Assembly: GCA_033807775.1 (NCBI GenBank)
Contig: CM066326.1
Coordinates: forward strand, 93,970,873 to 94,034,872
DNA from: Saussurea involucrata
Taxonomy: Eukaryota > Streptophyta > Magnoliopsida > Asterales > Asteraceae
Reading direction: 5' to 3'
Length of the DNA: 64,000 nucleotides
Position numbers and translations under genes: made by a program
In this document: piece after piece, positions 32,349 to 44,284 of the stretch
Numbering within the stretch: position 1 is the first letter of the stretch
How the letters are laid out: the number at the start of each line of letters is the position of its first letter
The notes under the pieces: model-generated
Told to the model about the DNA's origin: nothing
Databases searched by the model: none
What the model saw: the letters and a program-made list of their open reading frames with translations, nothing else

Positions 32349-33654
32349 TGTTAGACAACCTAGGGGGGGTAAGGTTGTATTTTAAATCTTTTACTTTCAA
32401 AAAAAATTCTTTTATAAATAAATACAGTACAGAAACAGTATAAATAAATCAGAGTATAGAAATAATAAATAAACAACAATTATATAAACAGATATAATTT
32501 AAATGCACAGCGGAAAGTAAATAGATAAGGGAAAGAGAATACTTGACAACGGAATTTTTAAAGTGGTTCACCAAACACAAAGTTGGCTAGTCCACCTCGA
32601 GAAAATAACACTTCTCGGAGATCCAATACGAACGTGTTCTTTATGGTAGAAACACAAACCTTAATACAAATAATATTGTCACGAATATCTCTACTCAGAT
32701 GAGAGATTTATATGGATCACTCACTCTATTCAAACACTTACAAGAGGGTATAATTTTAATATGACAATCACTCTTGTAAAATATTAATCACTTGGATTTT
32801 TAGAGAGAGTTTGATCACTTGAGTTGTTTTGCTGATTCAACTAATCGAGAGATTTTAATCTGCTATCAACTCAAGAATTCTTGCTCAAAAATATTTTTAT
32901 AAATTATAACAGTTGAGAGAAGAAACAGCAGAGTAGTGATCAAATGCTGAGGAAGAAATTAAATGCTGAAGTTGGTGTAGTTATTGTTACTGTTGTCTCT
33001 ATCTTTTATTCTTCACAAACGTCGCATATATATATATGCAAGGCTCCAACGGCTAGATGAGGTGGCGGTATAAAGGGAGCAGCGCACGCAGGAGTCTCTC
33101 GGCTGAAGACGCTTCTTCATTAAATGAATGAATAGTAAAAAGCAAAGGAAAGTTTTTTTTTTAATATGTCAGACGCAAAAGAGAAAAGCAATTTCAATTT
33201 GTCAGACGCAAAAGTGAAAAGTAATCATGAGTTTTTTAATAAATCATATATATTATATATATATAAAATATAATGATGATATGTTTAATAATATAATATA
33301 TATATAGATATATATATCATACGTTATTATATATATATATTAAAAAAAATCTTTTGAATTTAATATTAAAAGATTAATTATTTCAAAAACATTATTGGGA
33401 TTGGTTTTCGAAATATCCAAGTGGTATATTATTTTAGGGTGTTTATCATTTTAAAATAAAATGACGAAACTCTTCAGTCTTGGATTCTTCAGATAAATGA
33501 TTCGAGATCATTTAAATATCTGCACACTCAGATAAAATATCAGATAACAAAGAATGCGGTGTGTTTTGTAATCATCAAAATAAATATGGAGATGTGATTT
33601 TATGTGTACCAAAAATATATCACAATATTAAAGCTGGGTACACTTGCACCAACA
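32349..33654 (-). repeat. E2 5' LTR
   Basis: Nearly identical to 25723-27027; differences seen are GTAATTTTT/GGAATTTTT, GCTATTAAC/GCTATCAAC and one extra T in a T-run. Confidence 0.88.
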
Positions 33655-34198
33655 AAATGCAGCTCAATGTCACATTTGGAGATATGGTCCCTGATGAAAT
33701 GATATCGGATATCGATGTGTTTGGACCTTGAGTGAAGAACAGGATTGTTTGCAATTGCAATTGCACTTGAAGACCTAAGAAAAAAGTTAGCTCCCCCATC
33801 ATGCTCATCTCATATTCACTTTTCATGAGAGAGGCAAAGTCATCACACAGAGACTCATCGGTGGCACCGAAAATAATGTCATCCACATAGATTTGAACAA
33901 GAATGAGATTACCTGAAGTTTGCTTGTGGAAGAGAGTGTTGTCAATTGTACCTCTAGTATAGCCATGCTTGAGTAGAAAGATGGCAAGAGTGTCATACCA
34001 GGCCCGATGAGCCTGCTTGAGCCCATACAGAGCTTTGTCAAGTCGGTACACATAACCTGGACGTGTGGAATCTTCAAAGCCTGGAGGTTGCTTCACATAG
34101 ACTTCCTCAGCTAGTTCTCCATTCAGAAAAGCACTTTTCACATCCATTTTAAATACCCTGGAGTTCTTGTGAGCAGCATGAGCAAGAAAGATCCTGAT
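33655..34198 (-). pseudogene. E0 pol: RT fragment, truncated end of E0
   Basis: Continues E0 after E2. RT reads RIFLAHAAHKNSRVF, MDVKSAFLNGEL and IYVDDIIFGAT. It carries an internal deletion of about 600 bp that joins LGLQV to the AIAIANN region out of frame. At about 34198 homology to pol stops abruptly inside ...AGATCCTGAT and G0 begins; E0 gag, PR-IN and 5' LTR are missing. Confidence 0.8.
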
Positions 34199-34514
34199 AA
34201 CGAATACCGAAAGCTCTCGTCTCACTTCCCATTATTTCCCTGAGCTCGTAGCTGGTAAGAAAATTTAATTTGAACAACTAGGCTTACGCCTAGTGAGAAC
34301 ATCCAAATTCAAATTAAAACATTAACAGATTTGAAAGCTCAGATATCCAAAGCATATAAACAAACCTAGTTTGTCACCATTCTTACCGTACTCGTACTCG
34401 TCTCATAATGACGAGAACGTACCCGATCCCATGAATATGACTAACATTCAGAAAGTCATATCATCACAATCAAGAGCCTACTACGAATCATTACAGATTC
34501 TAGATTATTGCTAT

Positions 34515-35255
34515 TATCCAAGAAATTACAAGTTACTTTATGCCTATTTCTTGGACTGTAAGTAGAGATTACAATTTACTTTATGTCTATCAAAGCATGT
34601 GTAGCCCAGTAGTAAGGTAACATCCTTGGGGGGTCAGTGGATGGTATCCCTGACTACCAGGGTTCGAACCCCGTGGTAAGAATGTCTGAGATACCCGCCT
34701 AACCTCTGGTTGGGCCGTCCTTAGGTGGTCCAGTTGAAGACTGGGCTATCGCCCCAGCCCAATGTGGTTGGGAATAGGCCCAAGCGTAAGCTGGGCTGCG
34801 GACGCGGCGGATTAGTGGGCTGCCCTTGGATGCCCGATAACGCCGGGATAGTGTGCGTGCGTGTGTGCGTGTGTTTGTGGTAGTCGTTCGTGGGTTCGAT
34901 GCCGCATTGCCGTTCAAAAAAAAATTACTTTATGTCTATCTCCGACCTTCCCTTAGAAATCAGGAATTACAATTTACTTTATGCCTATTCCTCGATTTCT
35001 ATACTACGAAATGGGAATTACAAATTACTTTATGCCTATTCTCCATTTCCACGTAAACGGGAATTACAATTTACTTTATGCCTATTCCACGTTTCACGTC
35101 ACACTATGAAATAGGAATTACAATTTACTTTATGCCTATTCCTCATTTCACAACACCTTTACGAAATGGGAATTACAATTTACTTTATGCCTATTCCACA
35201 TTTCAGGTCAACGAGAATTACAAGTTACTTTATGCCTATTCCACGTTACAACACT
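34515..35255 (+). repeat. Imperfect tandem repeat, about 50-bp unit, in G0
   Basis: About eight units share GGAATTACAATTTACTTTA followed by TGCCTATTCC and a variable 10-25 bp spacer. The array is interrupted by the SINE. G2 has an analogous array around CAATATACACATGCC at 36215-36370. Confidence 0.75.
34592..34924 (+). mobile_element. tRNA-derived SINE with 16-bp TSD
   Basis: 333 bp flanked by perfect TTACTTTATGTCTATC repeats (34576-34591 and 34925-34940). Near the 5' end a pol III A box (TAGCCCAGTAGTAAGG, 34602-34617) and a B box (GGTTCGAACCC, 34661-34671) are spaced as in a tRNA. The 3' end is a short A-run. It was inserted by LINE machinery into one unit of the G0 tandem array. Confidence 0.88.
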
Positions 35256-35678
35256 ATCAGTGCCTATGGATCCATTACACTTACTAGTGTATATGCATAT
35301 CAACATATCACACCACATCTCGTATCATATTCTCAATTCTAAGAATAGTAGATAACCTATCGTATCCTTATCCTCAATTGTCCCCCTTCGGCGACTTAAC
35401 ACGGGGGTTCTGCCACCCGGTTAGCGGATGGGGTCAAGAGGCAACGCCCTTGTGGACTCAATCCATACCGAATCCTAAACCCAATCCGGAACCACTTAAT
35501 ACCGGACTCAAAGCCCATTCCGGAAATCATTTAATACCGGATCCAAAAGCCCATTCCGGAATCCAACATTTCCGGATCCAATTATGCATTTTCGGAAATC
35601 ATTAATTCCGGATCCATAACCCACTTCCGGAAACCATCTAATTCCGGTACCGAAGCCCAAGTTCCGAAAGTCCAATAC

Positions 35679-37705
35679 TGTAACGCCCCAAAATCCGGGC
35701 CAATTTAAACCTCAAGTTACAACAGGTTATGACAATAAAATTACAACTTATATAGATAGCAAAGGAATTAACCATCAAGAGTGTATTTACAATACAAGAT
35801 ACTTCGAACAACCTATTAATCTAATCATGACACTATAATCAGATTAATTGCGTTATCTAAGCTATCCTTCAAAGATCTCTTCTTTGTTAATTGCCATTTC
35901 TGCTATTCCAAAACACTCGTCCCACAACCCTTTATTTGCCTGAGCCTGCACCTGGTAAGAAAACATCATATGAAACGATTAGGCCAACGCCTAGTGAGAA
36001 CATTCGTTTCAATAATAACATTTGCAAAAATCAATGTACACATGTTATAACAAACCTGGTTACTCCTTTTCTTACCGTACGTATAACTCTATTCCATTAC
36101 ACAATTTCATCCATTCCCATGACTATGACTGACAACAAATCCATCAGCATATCATGTCTCAGAGCTACCCTACGAATCTGTACTGATTCTAGAGTAATGT
36201 TTCTATTCCGGAAATCGCAATATACACATGGCCAGTTCCGTACACATCTATTCCAGAAACCGCAATATACACATGCCCATTTCTGTACACATCTAAGAAA
36301 TAACAATATACACATGCCTATTTCTTAGAGAAGGAAATAGTGATTACAATATACACATGCCAATCTCTTCTTTTCCTTAGAATACAGGAATTACGTTTAT
36401 TCCATGATTTCTCACACACATCAGAATAATGATTAATCTTCATCTATTCTACGTGTACATAACCATTAGTACTACACACATCAGAATAATGACTAACTTC
36501 ATCTATTCCACGTGCACATAACCATTAGCACTACACACATCACTGGAATAACGATTATTACCACACGCCTATTCCATGTGATTACCAAACACTAGTGCCT
36601 ATGGATCCATTACACTTTACTAACGTACCGGTATTTATTTAATATAGATTCCTCATACAATAAGTATGAGCAAATCATATTTATACCTCCTAGATTCCTC
36701 CCTCATAGCATACAGTATGAGCCAATCTCCTTTACCTATACCAAACACCTGCCTAGTATCAAACTGGCACAGTCATCAAGCCTAACATACTACCCTTCGA
36801 ATGTACGTATGTTCATGCTAAACTAATTATGTCTCAATCACTAAATCACAACGATTCGCAATTAACAGAACTGAAAATTGCCAGTCTGCACAAAGTGTCC
36901 GGACAACCCAAAGTTTCCGGATAACCCATCTTATCCGGACGTTTCCATTTTCCGGATACCATAATTTCCCCGGACAACACATCCTTTCCGGTAAATTCCT
37001 ACTTTTCCGGATAATATTCAAATCCGGACAACATCCGGACTCTATAGTCATCCGGATACCATCCGGTACTTACTTCATCCGGATTCTTGTAATACATAAA
37101 ACCTACCCGGATACTTCCTGCGTCCGGAAACATTCATCATTGGGGTTTTCCGGATACGACGATTCATCCGGAAAAGTCGGGTATGCATCCTAAAATTCGA
37201 TCTAATTCGATACCTGTTCGATTCAGCTCATTCCCAGTACAACCATACAGTTCATAATCACTTTATACAGCTATTTCACGGTTCAATTTAACATAAGAAC
37301 ACTGATTTAAGCAAAGTACAAATGAACTCACCTTAGGTTTGTAAAACCCACTTTCTGCGCAAATCTCTACTCCAAATCTGTTGTTACTGATTCAAAAATG
37401 AAGACAAACTCTTGGTTTCTTCCTCTTCTCTTCTTTCTCACTTTTTCTCTCTTTTTCTCTTCTGCCGACTCCAACAACAAATCTGAGATAAAATCTCAGG
37501 TTTCACCTCTTATTTTTACACACTATAACTTAATAACAAAACACACCTTTTAGTTTCATTATTTCCAAAAGTAACACCAAACTTTTATCTCTTGTATTTT
37601 AACCCTAATGAATTATAACACTCTATATAATCCAAGGTTTTACACAAAATACAAATACATCCCAATTCTCATTAAATACTATAACTGAAAATTCAGGATG
37701 TTACA
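35679..37705. mobile_element. G2: solo gypsy-like LTR, TSD AATAC
   Basis: 2027 bp, TGTAACGCCCC to AGGATGTTACA, flanked by AATAC at 35674-35678 and 37706-37710. No internal region remains, as expected after LTR-LTR recombination. The interior is rich in TCCGGA/TTCCGG words (36895-37170) and a CAATATACACATGCC array. Confidence 0.8.
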
Positions 37706-38619
37706 AATACCGGGTCTCGAAGCCCATTTCTGGGATTCACATACCGGATCTCAAAAAGGCCTAAATTCCGGAACTCAATTTTAATACCGGATCCATAAGG
37801 CCCATTCTGGAACTCAGTTAATTCCGGATTTTAAACCCAGTTTCGGAACCCAATGAATTCCGGATCCAATTACCCAGTTCCGGAATATCTAATACCGGGA
37901 CTTCGATACAGCGTATTCGATTCTCGTCAAATTTACTCAATAAGCTTATCTAAAAATCAGTTTATTGATCTATTTCATTTTCCAAACAGATATACCAATT
38001 CATACAGACAGTTCACTATCAATATATTACTCAATTTCAATTATAGAATTTGAAAGAAGATGAACTCACCTGATTGAAGTTCTTGACCCAATTCAATCCC
38101 AATCTTTCCTTCTCTGATTCACAACCTATTGGAGAGATGATTTCAACAGGATATTACTATCTGATTAAGAAAACAAGTAAGATGATTTAAACTCTTACCA
38201 CAAACAATCACCCTTCCAATTTCTCTCGTCTCTTTCTCTTCTTCTTTATTTCTCTATTCTTACTTGACCGACTTCACAAAACTGATTTGAGATATTATCT
38301 CAATCTGCTAACCCATACATTAAGTATACTCAACTATCAGGAAATAACCAATCAGACCCTCAAGTTAATTTCCAACATTAACTTTAAACTTTGGTCAAAT
38401 TACAAATTCAACCCTAGAATTATAATTATAAATAGTCCACAACTTAGACTAAATTACAATTCGACCCCATTCATATTAAAATAATATAATGGAAATTCGA
38501 GGTGTTACAGTGTCTGTTAGAAATTAGAAAACATTTCGATGGACTATAGCGTTTAGGGCCTAGAAATAATGGCTAAATAGGTCCAGCCCAACCCGAGACA
38601 TACTTGGAACAGAGACTGA

Positions 38620-39138
38620 CCGCCACCACCACCGCCGCCACCACCACCGCCGCCGCCACCGCCACCACCACCACCGCCACCGCCACCGCCACCACCACCG
38701 CCGCCACCACCACCGCCGCCGCCACCGCCACCACCACCACCGCCGCCGCCACCGCCACCACCACCGCCACCACCACCACCGCCGCCACCCGCCACCACCA
38801 CCACCGCCGCCGCCACCACCACCACCGCCACCGCCACCACCACCGCCGCCGCCGCCACCGCCACCACCACCACCACCGCCACCACGACCACCACCACCGC
38901 CACCACCACCACCACCACCACTACCACCACCACCGCCACCACCACCACCACCACCACCACCACCACCACCGCCGCCACCACCACCACCACCACCACCACC
39001 GCCGCCGCCGCCACCACCGCCGCCACCGCCACCACCACCACCGCCACCGCCACCGCCACCACCACCACCGCCGCCACCACCACCACCGCCGCCACCACCG
39101 CCACCACCACCATCGGTGGTGGTGGTGGCGGTGGCGAC
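38620..39138. repeat. CCA/CCG trinucleotide microsatellite with inverted end
   Basis: About 490 bp of interspersed CCA and CCG triplets, with rare variants (CCACGACC, CACTACC), followed by GGTGGTGGTGGCGGTGGCG. The strand switch at 39110-39115 creates a hairpin with roughly 20-bp arms. Long poly-Gly, poly-His and poly-Val readings here are artefacts. Confidence 0.9.
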
Positions 39139-39400
39139 GGTTTTGAAAAAAAAACAAATAAAATTTCATTCCAAAAAAAACAATTGCTTTTGAAAAAAAC
39201 AATTAAAATTATCAAAAGGGTATTTTGGTCATTTACCAGATTCCATTCCAATTCCTTTAACAGATTCCATTCTAATTTTGTCAACCAAACAGCTGGTCAA
39301 ACTTGACAACATTCCATTCCAATTCCTTAAAGTCAAATTCTTTTGACAGATTCCATTTCATCCAAAAACATTCCAGCGAACCAAACGCCCCCTAAGGGTA
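39139..39400. mobile_element. MITE-like remnant ending CCAAACGCCCCCTAA
   Basis: Repeated ATTCCATTCCAATTCC words and a right end GAACCAAACGCCCCCTAA typical of MITE termini. The matching left terminus was not found; the microsatellite may have grown inside the element. Confidence 0.35.
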
Positions 39401-39407
39401 TGAATTG

Positions 39408-40025
39408 TAAATATAAAAAATATTTTATGTAGTACATATGACATATAATAAAATAATTAAATCAAAAAATATTCAATATTGGGCTCATTTACAAACGTAG
39501 ATTAGATTTGTATGAATAATATATAGAGCGTACTTGTACTCGTGGATATATTGATTTAAATGAATAATCAGAGTTGAAATTTGTTGGAATAAAAAATATT
39601 TTTTTAACGTATTTTAGTTAATATTGAGCTCATTTTGAAATAATATAATTAAATCAAAAAAGAAGAAGATACTGACGAATAATAATATAATTAAATCAAA
39701 AAATAACGTAAACGTATGACATATAATAATATAATTAAATCAAAAAATATTCAATATTGGACTCATTTTGAAGGTATCGACGAGACAATTATAATGGTGT
39801 AACTTGTTAAAATTAAAAAGTATTTTTAACGTATTTTAATTAATATACAATTATATTTGTTAATATAATGAAAGTGTAAAATGATAAATAAAAAACTAAA
39901 ATGTATAAAATAAATTAATTAGAAAAGTATAAGGGTGTGAAATGTAAATTTCAAATAAAAAAATAAGCAACTTTGAGGGGAGGGGGTATACTAGGGAGGG
40001 AGTAGGGATAGAAAAACCCAAAAGA
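39408..40025. repeat. Dispersed AT-rich repeat, copy 2
   Basis: Inverse relative of 7268-7829, including AAAAATATTCAATATTG and GGGAGGGGGTATACTAGGGAGG at the end. No coding. Confidence 0.55.
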
Positions 40026-40156
40026 ATTATTTTACAGTTTTCATTAAAAAATTTGAATTTCATTTTGGTCCAAGTGAAGTTATTGGATATTATTTTGGAA
40101 AAAAACTAACCAACTATATTCAAATTAATGTGCCGTTAACAAACACTTATTTGCGA

Positions 40157-40556
40157 TGACGGATCCAGAATTTTTGCATACTGGGGCCACTTTAAGGGTA
40201 GCTTAAAGGTCCGTAAAGTCGTTCGTTGTGTTTTAGCCTATTTCTAGGGTTCCGAAAGATTTTTGAAAATTTTCGATTGATTTCGAAAGATTTTTAAGTT
40301 TTTTTTTGTCGATTTCGAGGAATTTTTCGTTTTTTTTGTTGATTTCAAAAGACTTTTTTTTTGTTTTTTGGTTGATCTTCTCTAGTTTTTTGTTGATTTT
40401 CTTTAGTTTTATGGTTAGCGAAGGGACATATAAAAGATGACCGGGGGGAAAACATGATAGAACGTCAAAAAAAAATTGTTTTTACAATTGAAAACTCGTG
40501 TTTTTTTGGTTTTAGTGGGGGAATGGCCCCATCTTTTTGCAACTCCATCCGCCCTT
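40157..40556. mobile_element. Foldback insertion in the split MITE
   Basis: Left GACGGATCCAGAATTTTTGC...GGGGCC matches the inverse of the right end (GGGCGGATGGAGTTGCAAAA...GGGGCC). Non-coding. Confidence 0.45.
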
Positions 40557-40645
40557 GCTTATTTGGTAAGAGGTATCTATGAAATTATATATTATTTCTT
40601 ATTTATCGGGTAATAATTTAGTCCACAAAAACGACATCGTATACA

Positions 40646-41062
40646 TGGGCGGATGTAATTGGTAGTTAGGGGGTAAGGGCCCCTATGAAAAAGAAAAAAA
40701 TGATTTTTTAGTGTAAAAACTTTGGTTTTTTAGCTTTACACCTTAATGTCTCCAGTAAATTTTGTCCAAGACTCCGTAAACCAAAAAAAGGTCTCAAAAT
40801 CAACCAAAAACCCAAAATTAACTATCGAAATCGACTAAAAAACAAAAAAAATCTCGAAATTGACAAAAAAAAACTTTAAAATCTCTTAAAATCAACCCAA
40901 AAAACTTAAAAGCTCTCGAAACGTTGGATTTAGGCTAAAAATACATTGGACACCTTTACGAGCATTTAAGCTACCTTAAAGGTGCCCTCGAAACGTTGGA
41001 TTTAGGCTAAAAATACATTGGACACCTTTACGAGCATTTAAGCTACCTTAAAGGTGCCCCCA
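40646..41062. mobile_element. Related foldback insertion with 72-bp tandem duplication
   Basis: Starts GGGCGGATGTAATTGG, similar to 40157-40556, with TCGAAATCGAC-type inner words. Positions 40915-40986 and 40987-41058 are two identical-looking 72-bp copies beginning CTCGAAACGTTGGATTTAGG. Confidence 0.5.
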
Positions 41063-41345
41063 CCATTAAGCGCTAACCATGGTATGAATCGTCGTCTCAC
41101 TTACCGGGTAAGACTTTGATCTTTGCCTCGCATTACCAAGTAAGATTTTAGGTATTTACTATATTCATCTGGTAAGGTAAGGTAACTTGGTAAGCACTTA
41201 CCCGGGTCACATTTGGTAAACGGCCATTAACTCTGGATTTTTTTGATACCGATTTTTTATAAAGTGAACATCTATATTCTTTTAACTCAACAAAATAAAC
41301 TACCTGTAACCAACTATGAAAGTTTTCAAGTAAAAAAAAATCTAA

Positions 41346-41653
41346 GGGGCCGTTTACCTAATCACTTATCCGGGTAAGTGTTTACCGGTAAATTTCAACA
41401 CTATCACTTACTTCTCAGGTAAGATTTTAGTCCACCAAAATGGCATCGTATGCAACAATTTAACTAGTAAGTGATAACCGTGGTAAGAGCCGTCGCACTC
41501 ATTTATCGGGTAAGACTCTCGGTCCTTGCTTTCGACTCTCGGTCCTTGCTTCCGCTCTTACCGGGTAAGATTCTTAGTCCTTGCCATATTCATCCGGTAA
41601 ACTAATGTGACTTGCTAAGCACTTACCCGAATAAACGTTTTGTAAACGGCCCC
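41346..41653. mobile_element. PIF/Harbinger-like MITE, TSD TAA
   Basis: 308 bp with GGGGCCGTTTAC at both ends in inverted orientation and TAA on each side (41343-41345 and 41654-41656). Inner words TTACCGGGTAAGA and CTCGGTCCTTGC are duplicated. Confidence 0.65.
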
Positions 41654-41656
41654 TAA

Positions 41657-42152
41657 CTCTTGAAAATTTTATTTAAATATTTATAATTCTTATTAATAAG
41701 AAAAAAGTACATTTCGAAAAAAAAAATCATTTTTAATGTCAATCTTAAAAGGTTTTAATTATATTTTCGTAATAATCTAACAATTTTAAAGCATATACGA
41801 TAATATTTAATAATAAAAAAATAAAAAGCACAAAAATACAAAATTTTCAGAATTTGATACAATGAATATTGAAAACATCACGTGATATTTGGTTTATTTG
41901 TCATCAAATTTGTCGTTGTTATTTTATGTTGATTTTTACTCTTTAGAAGATATTTTGCACAAAATAAATATGTGTATCTGTGTGTGTTTTCTTTGGAGAA
42001 GTAATGAAAAAAGAAAGTTCTCAATTATAGATTTATCTGTATAAAATATATAAGAAAGACGAGTGATTAAAAATATCAATATACAATAAACAGTTGAATA
42101 AATAAAATTAAATTTGTGGATGTATATATGTAACAGTGGAATCATATTAAAT
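41657..42152. other. AT-rich stretch, nothing recognised
   Basis: No repeat termini or credible ORF seen. Confidence 0.6.
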
Positions 42153-42346
42153 CTCTTTAGGAGGTCTGAAGTCTTATTTAACTTCTGATTAATAAGAGGT
42201 GGGGCTTTAAGAGGTTATAAGACATTATGTTACCTCTTTTAATTTCAGACTTAAGAGCCTCTGAAGTCTGGAAAAAAAAACGGTCTAACCGATTCAGACT
42301 TCAGAGGTATTAAGAGGTTTTTTTGAAAAAACAAACAGACCCTCAG
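42153..42346. mobile_element. Partial MITE (AAGAGGT family)
   Basis: The right end AAACAAACAGACCCTCAG and inner TTCAGACTTCAGAGG/CCTCTGAAGTCTG repeats resemble 42545-42829; the left terminus is missing. Confidence 0.35.
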
Positions 42347-42544
42347 TGTCGATATATTGTGATTTATGTATGCATATCTTTTGTAATTTACATTGTGAAC
42401 AAATATTCCGTTTTCATTATGATAATATCTTAGATCAAGTTATCCGTATTTTTTTTTCTTTGGGTTGATTGTGTTCTTGATTTTCTACTTTGTTTGGGAC
42501 TATATAAATCGTATATGGTGTTATAATTGGCATATCCACACTTA

Positions 42545-42829
42545 GGGGCTGTTTGGCATTTGCCGAATGGTTTAGTGCAGAATGATTAAGTGGTCAGAAT
42601 TATTAAGAGGCTTTTATGATATAGTGCAAAATGAAATATAGTGGTTTGGTAATTGTTTAAAATGAAATCAGGGTGTTGAATGGTTAAGGGAGACCCAGGA
42701 TGCTAAATCATTACGAGGGTTTTAGAACCATTAAGAGGCAGACATTTTTTTTTGCCAAACAGGATTTACCTCTTAGCGCTTCAAAGGTTACCTCTTAATA
42801 GAACCATTAAGAGGTAAACAAACAGCCCC
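42545..42829. mobile_element. PIF/Harbinger-like MITE, TSD TTA
   Basis: 285 bp, GGGGCTGTTTGG at the left and inverse GGGGCTGTTTGTT at the right, TTA at 42542-42544 and 42830-42832. Inner arms CCTCTTAA/TTAAGAGG. Confidence 0.65.
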
Positions 42830-42832
42830 TTA

Positions 42833-43322
42833 CAAATAAGATGTTACCCGAAATATACGAGGAGTCGGTAGCTGGCATGAGAACCATCCATGACACTTTC
42901 CGTTGAAATCGTTCGTGGCGATATTGTTTTCTGCCTTCAAACCTATTAACTGTGAACTGATTTGGTAGACCAAACTCTATGAGGTTAGTTCAACATGCCT
43001 TTCAAAGTCCTTGTTGGAGATCGCGAGTTAGACTCTAGGCCATTGCGGATTTATCGTAGCTATTCTTCAAGACTTTGGAATTAGTCGAGTTACGCACAAA
43101 CTAATCTAGAAACCTACAGTTAAAAAAATTAATATTGGTAGACCATAAATCTAATGACACATAACTATGGTAACATGAATAACATGTAGTAAACTGCCTT
43201 TTGTTGGGCCAAGTTCAAAAAAGGCTATACTATGGGCCTTTTAAATCTTGAAGCACAAACAAAGGGTTGCTAATGGGCTCAAAATACATAACCTTGTGTC
43301 CATTTGTTGTTCTTCCATATGT
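42833..43322. other. Nothing recognised
   Basis: Ordinary-composition DNA without a convincing ORF or repeat termini. Confidence 0.5.
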
Positions 43323-43810
43323 AGAGATGTTTAAATGGGCTTGGCCCAACCCAAGCCCGACATGGCTGGGGATCGTATGGGACCGATGGTTACGGTTTTT
43401 CACCAAAGACAAGGCCTGGCCCGATCCGGGACCAATTATAGGACCGGTTATGGGATTGACGTGATTTATTATTTAAAATTTATTTTTAAGTGTACTATAA
43501 TAAAAACGTATTTTTTAGTGTATTCAGTTGATGCAAATAAATAATTTAGAACAAAAACGTGTTTTTTTGTATATTTGATTCATTAAATTATAATAAAACG
43601 CATTTGTTAGTGTATTTGATTGACCAAATCTTAAAAAAAATTATATGTTAAAAATCAATAGTGGGACCGATTTGGGTCCGGCCCAGGACCGGTTCTCATA
43701 ATCGGGCCTTCATATTTGGTCGAAACCGATACCCGTTTCGAGATCACTATTTAAGACCGAGACCGATTTGGGGTCGGCCCAGACCGGGATCTATTTTTGG
43801 CCACCTCTGT
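43323..43810. mobile_element. hAT-like non-autonomous element, TSD CCATATGT
   Basis: 488 bp with 8-bp direct flanks CCATATGT (43315-43322 and 43811-43818). The ends are loosely inverted (AGAGATGTTTAAA versus ACAGAGGTGGCCAAA). The arms are rich in GGGACCGG/CGGCCC words. Confidence 0.55.
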
Positions 43811-43818
43811 CCATATGT

Positions 43819-44284
43819 AACAACAAACATGTTTGTTAGCATCTTAATTAGTTTAATGAAACTTACAACTTATTCGGTCAGTGGTAAATGACTGTGTGGT
43901 AGTAGTTTATTGATATTGAAAGTCGCTTATGCATTAAGCTTCTAGGTATGAGATTTATGCAAAAAGCCCAAGTTTTTCTTTTTCTTTTCAAACTTGTCCC
44001 TTTGATTTAAAAAATATGTTCATATCATTTATAACAGTCTATATAATAACTATGTCTTCTTCTCAAAGTTTGAATCTAGACGCTGTAAAGCTGTTCTAGC
44101 CATGAAAGTTTCATCTGCAAGGACTCCAAATCATTCGAGGTCACCAAGAACATAAATTGTTGAGCGTAGATTGGCCCGAAAATCCATGATTATAATTTTT
44201 GTCTTATATCAATTATATATATGTATATATATAGGGAGGTTCAAAGGAAAAAAAATTAAAAAAAAATAGAAAACTAAGGAACAC
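43819..44284. other. Nothing recognised
   Basis: AT-rich; no supported feature. Confidence 0.5.

Larger units (their letters stand above)
25723..33654 (-). mobile_element. E2: chimeric Sirevirus-like copia element
   Basis: LTRs at 25723-27027 and 32349-33654 (about 1305 bp, few differences), TSD AAATG at 25718-25722 and 33655-33659, initiator tRNA-Met PBS, gag and most of pol. The expected RNase H, extra ORF and PPT are absent. Instead, directly inside the 3' LTR lies a 516-bp copy of the E0 flank (27028-27543 equals 33655-34170). It cannot be autonomous. Confidence 0.85.
34199..38509. mobile_element. G0: truncated gypsy-like LTR, with nested insertions
   Basis: No coding. It ends in GAGGTGTTACA and shares with G2 the block CTGAGC...TGGTAAGAAAA...ACGCCTAGTGAGAAC, so it is a related LTR lacking its first 200 bp or so at the E0 junction. 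It contains a tandem array (34515-35255), a SINE (34592-34924), TTCCGGATCCA-type repeats (35490-35660 and 37740-37900) and the solo LTR G2. The superfamily call rests on TGTAAC/GTTACA ends. Confidence 0.6.
40131..41232. mobile_element. PIF-like MITE split by two insertions
   Basis: The outer ends are GCCGTTAACAAACACTTAT and, read inversely, GGCCGTTTACCAAATGTG; pieces at 40131-40156, 40557-40645 and 41063-41232 align in order with 41346-41653 (e.g. TTTAGTCCACAAAAACGACA). The inserts are 40157-40556 and about 40646-41062. Confidence 0.45.

Noticed and set aside
34592..34680. Functional tRNA gene
   Set aside because: A and B boxes are present, but it sits at the head of a 333-bp unit with A-tail and 16-bp TSD, so it is a SINE.
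38553..39284. Long ORFs with poly-Gly, poly-Val or poly-His
   Set aside because: They are readings of the CCA/CCG microsatellite in several frames; no non-repeat domain.
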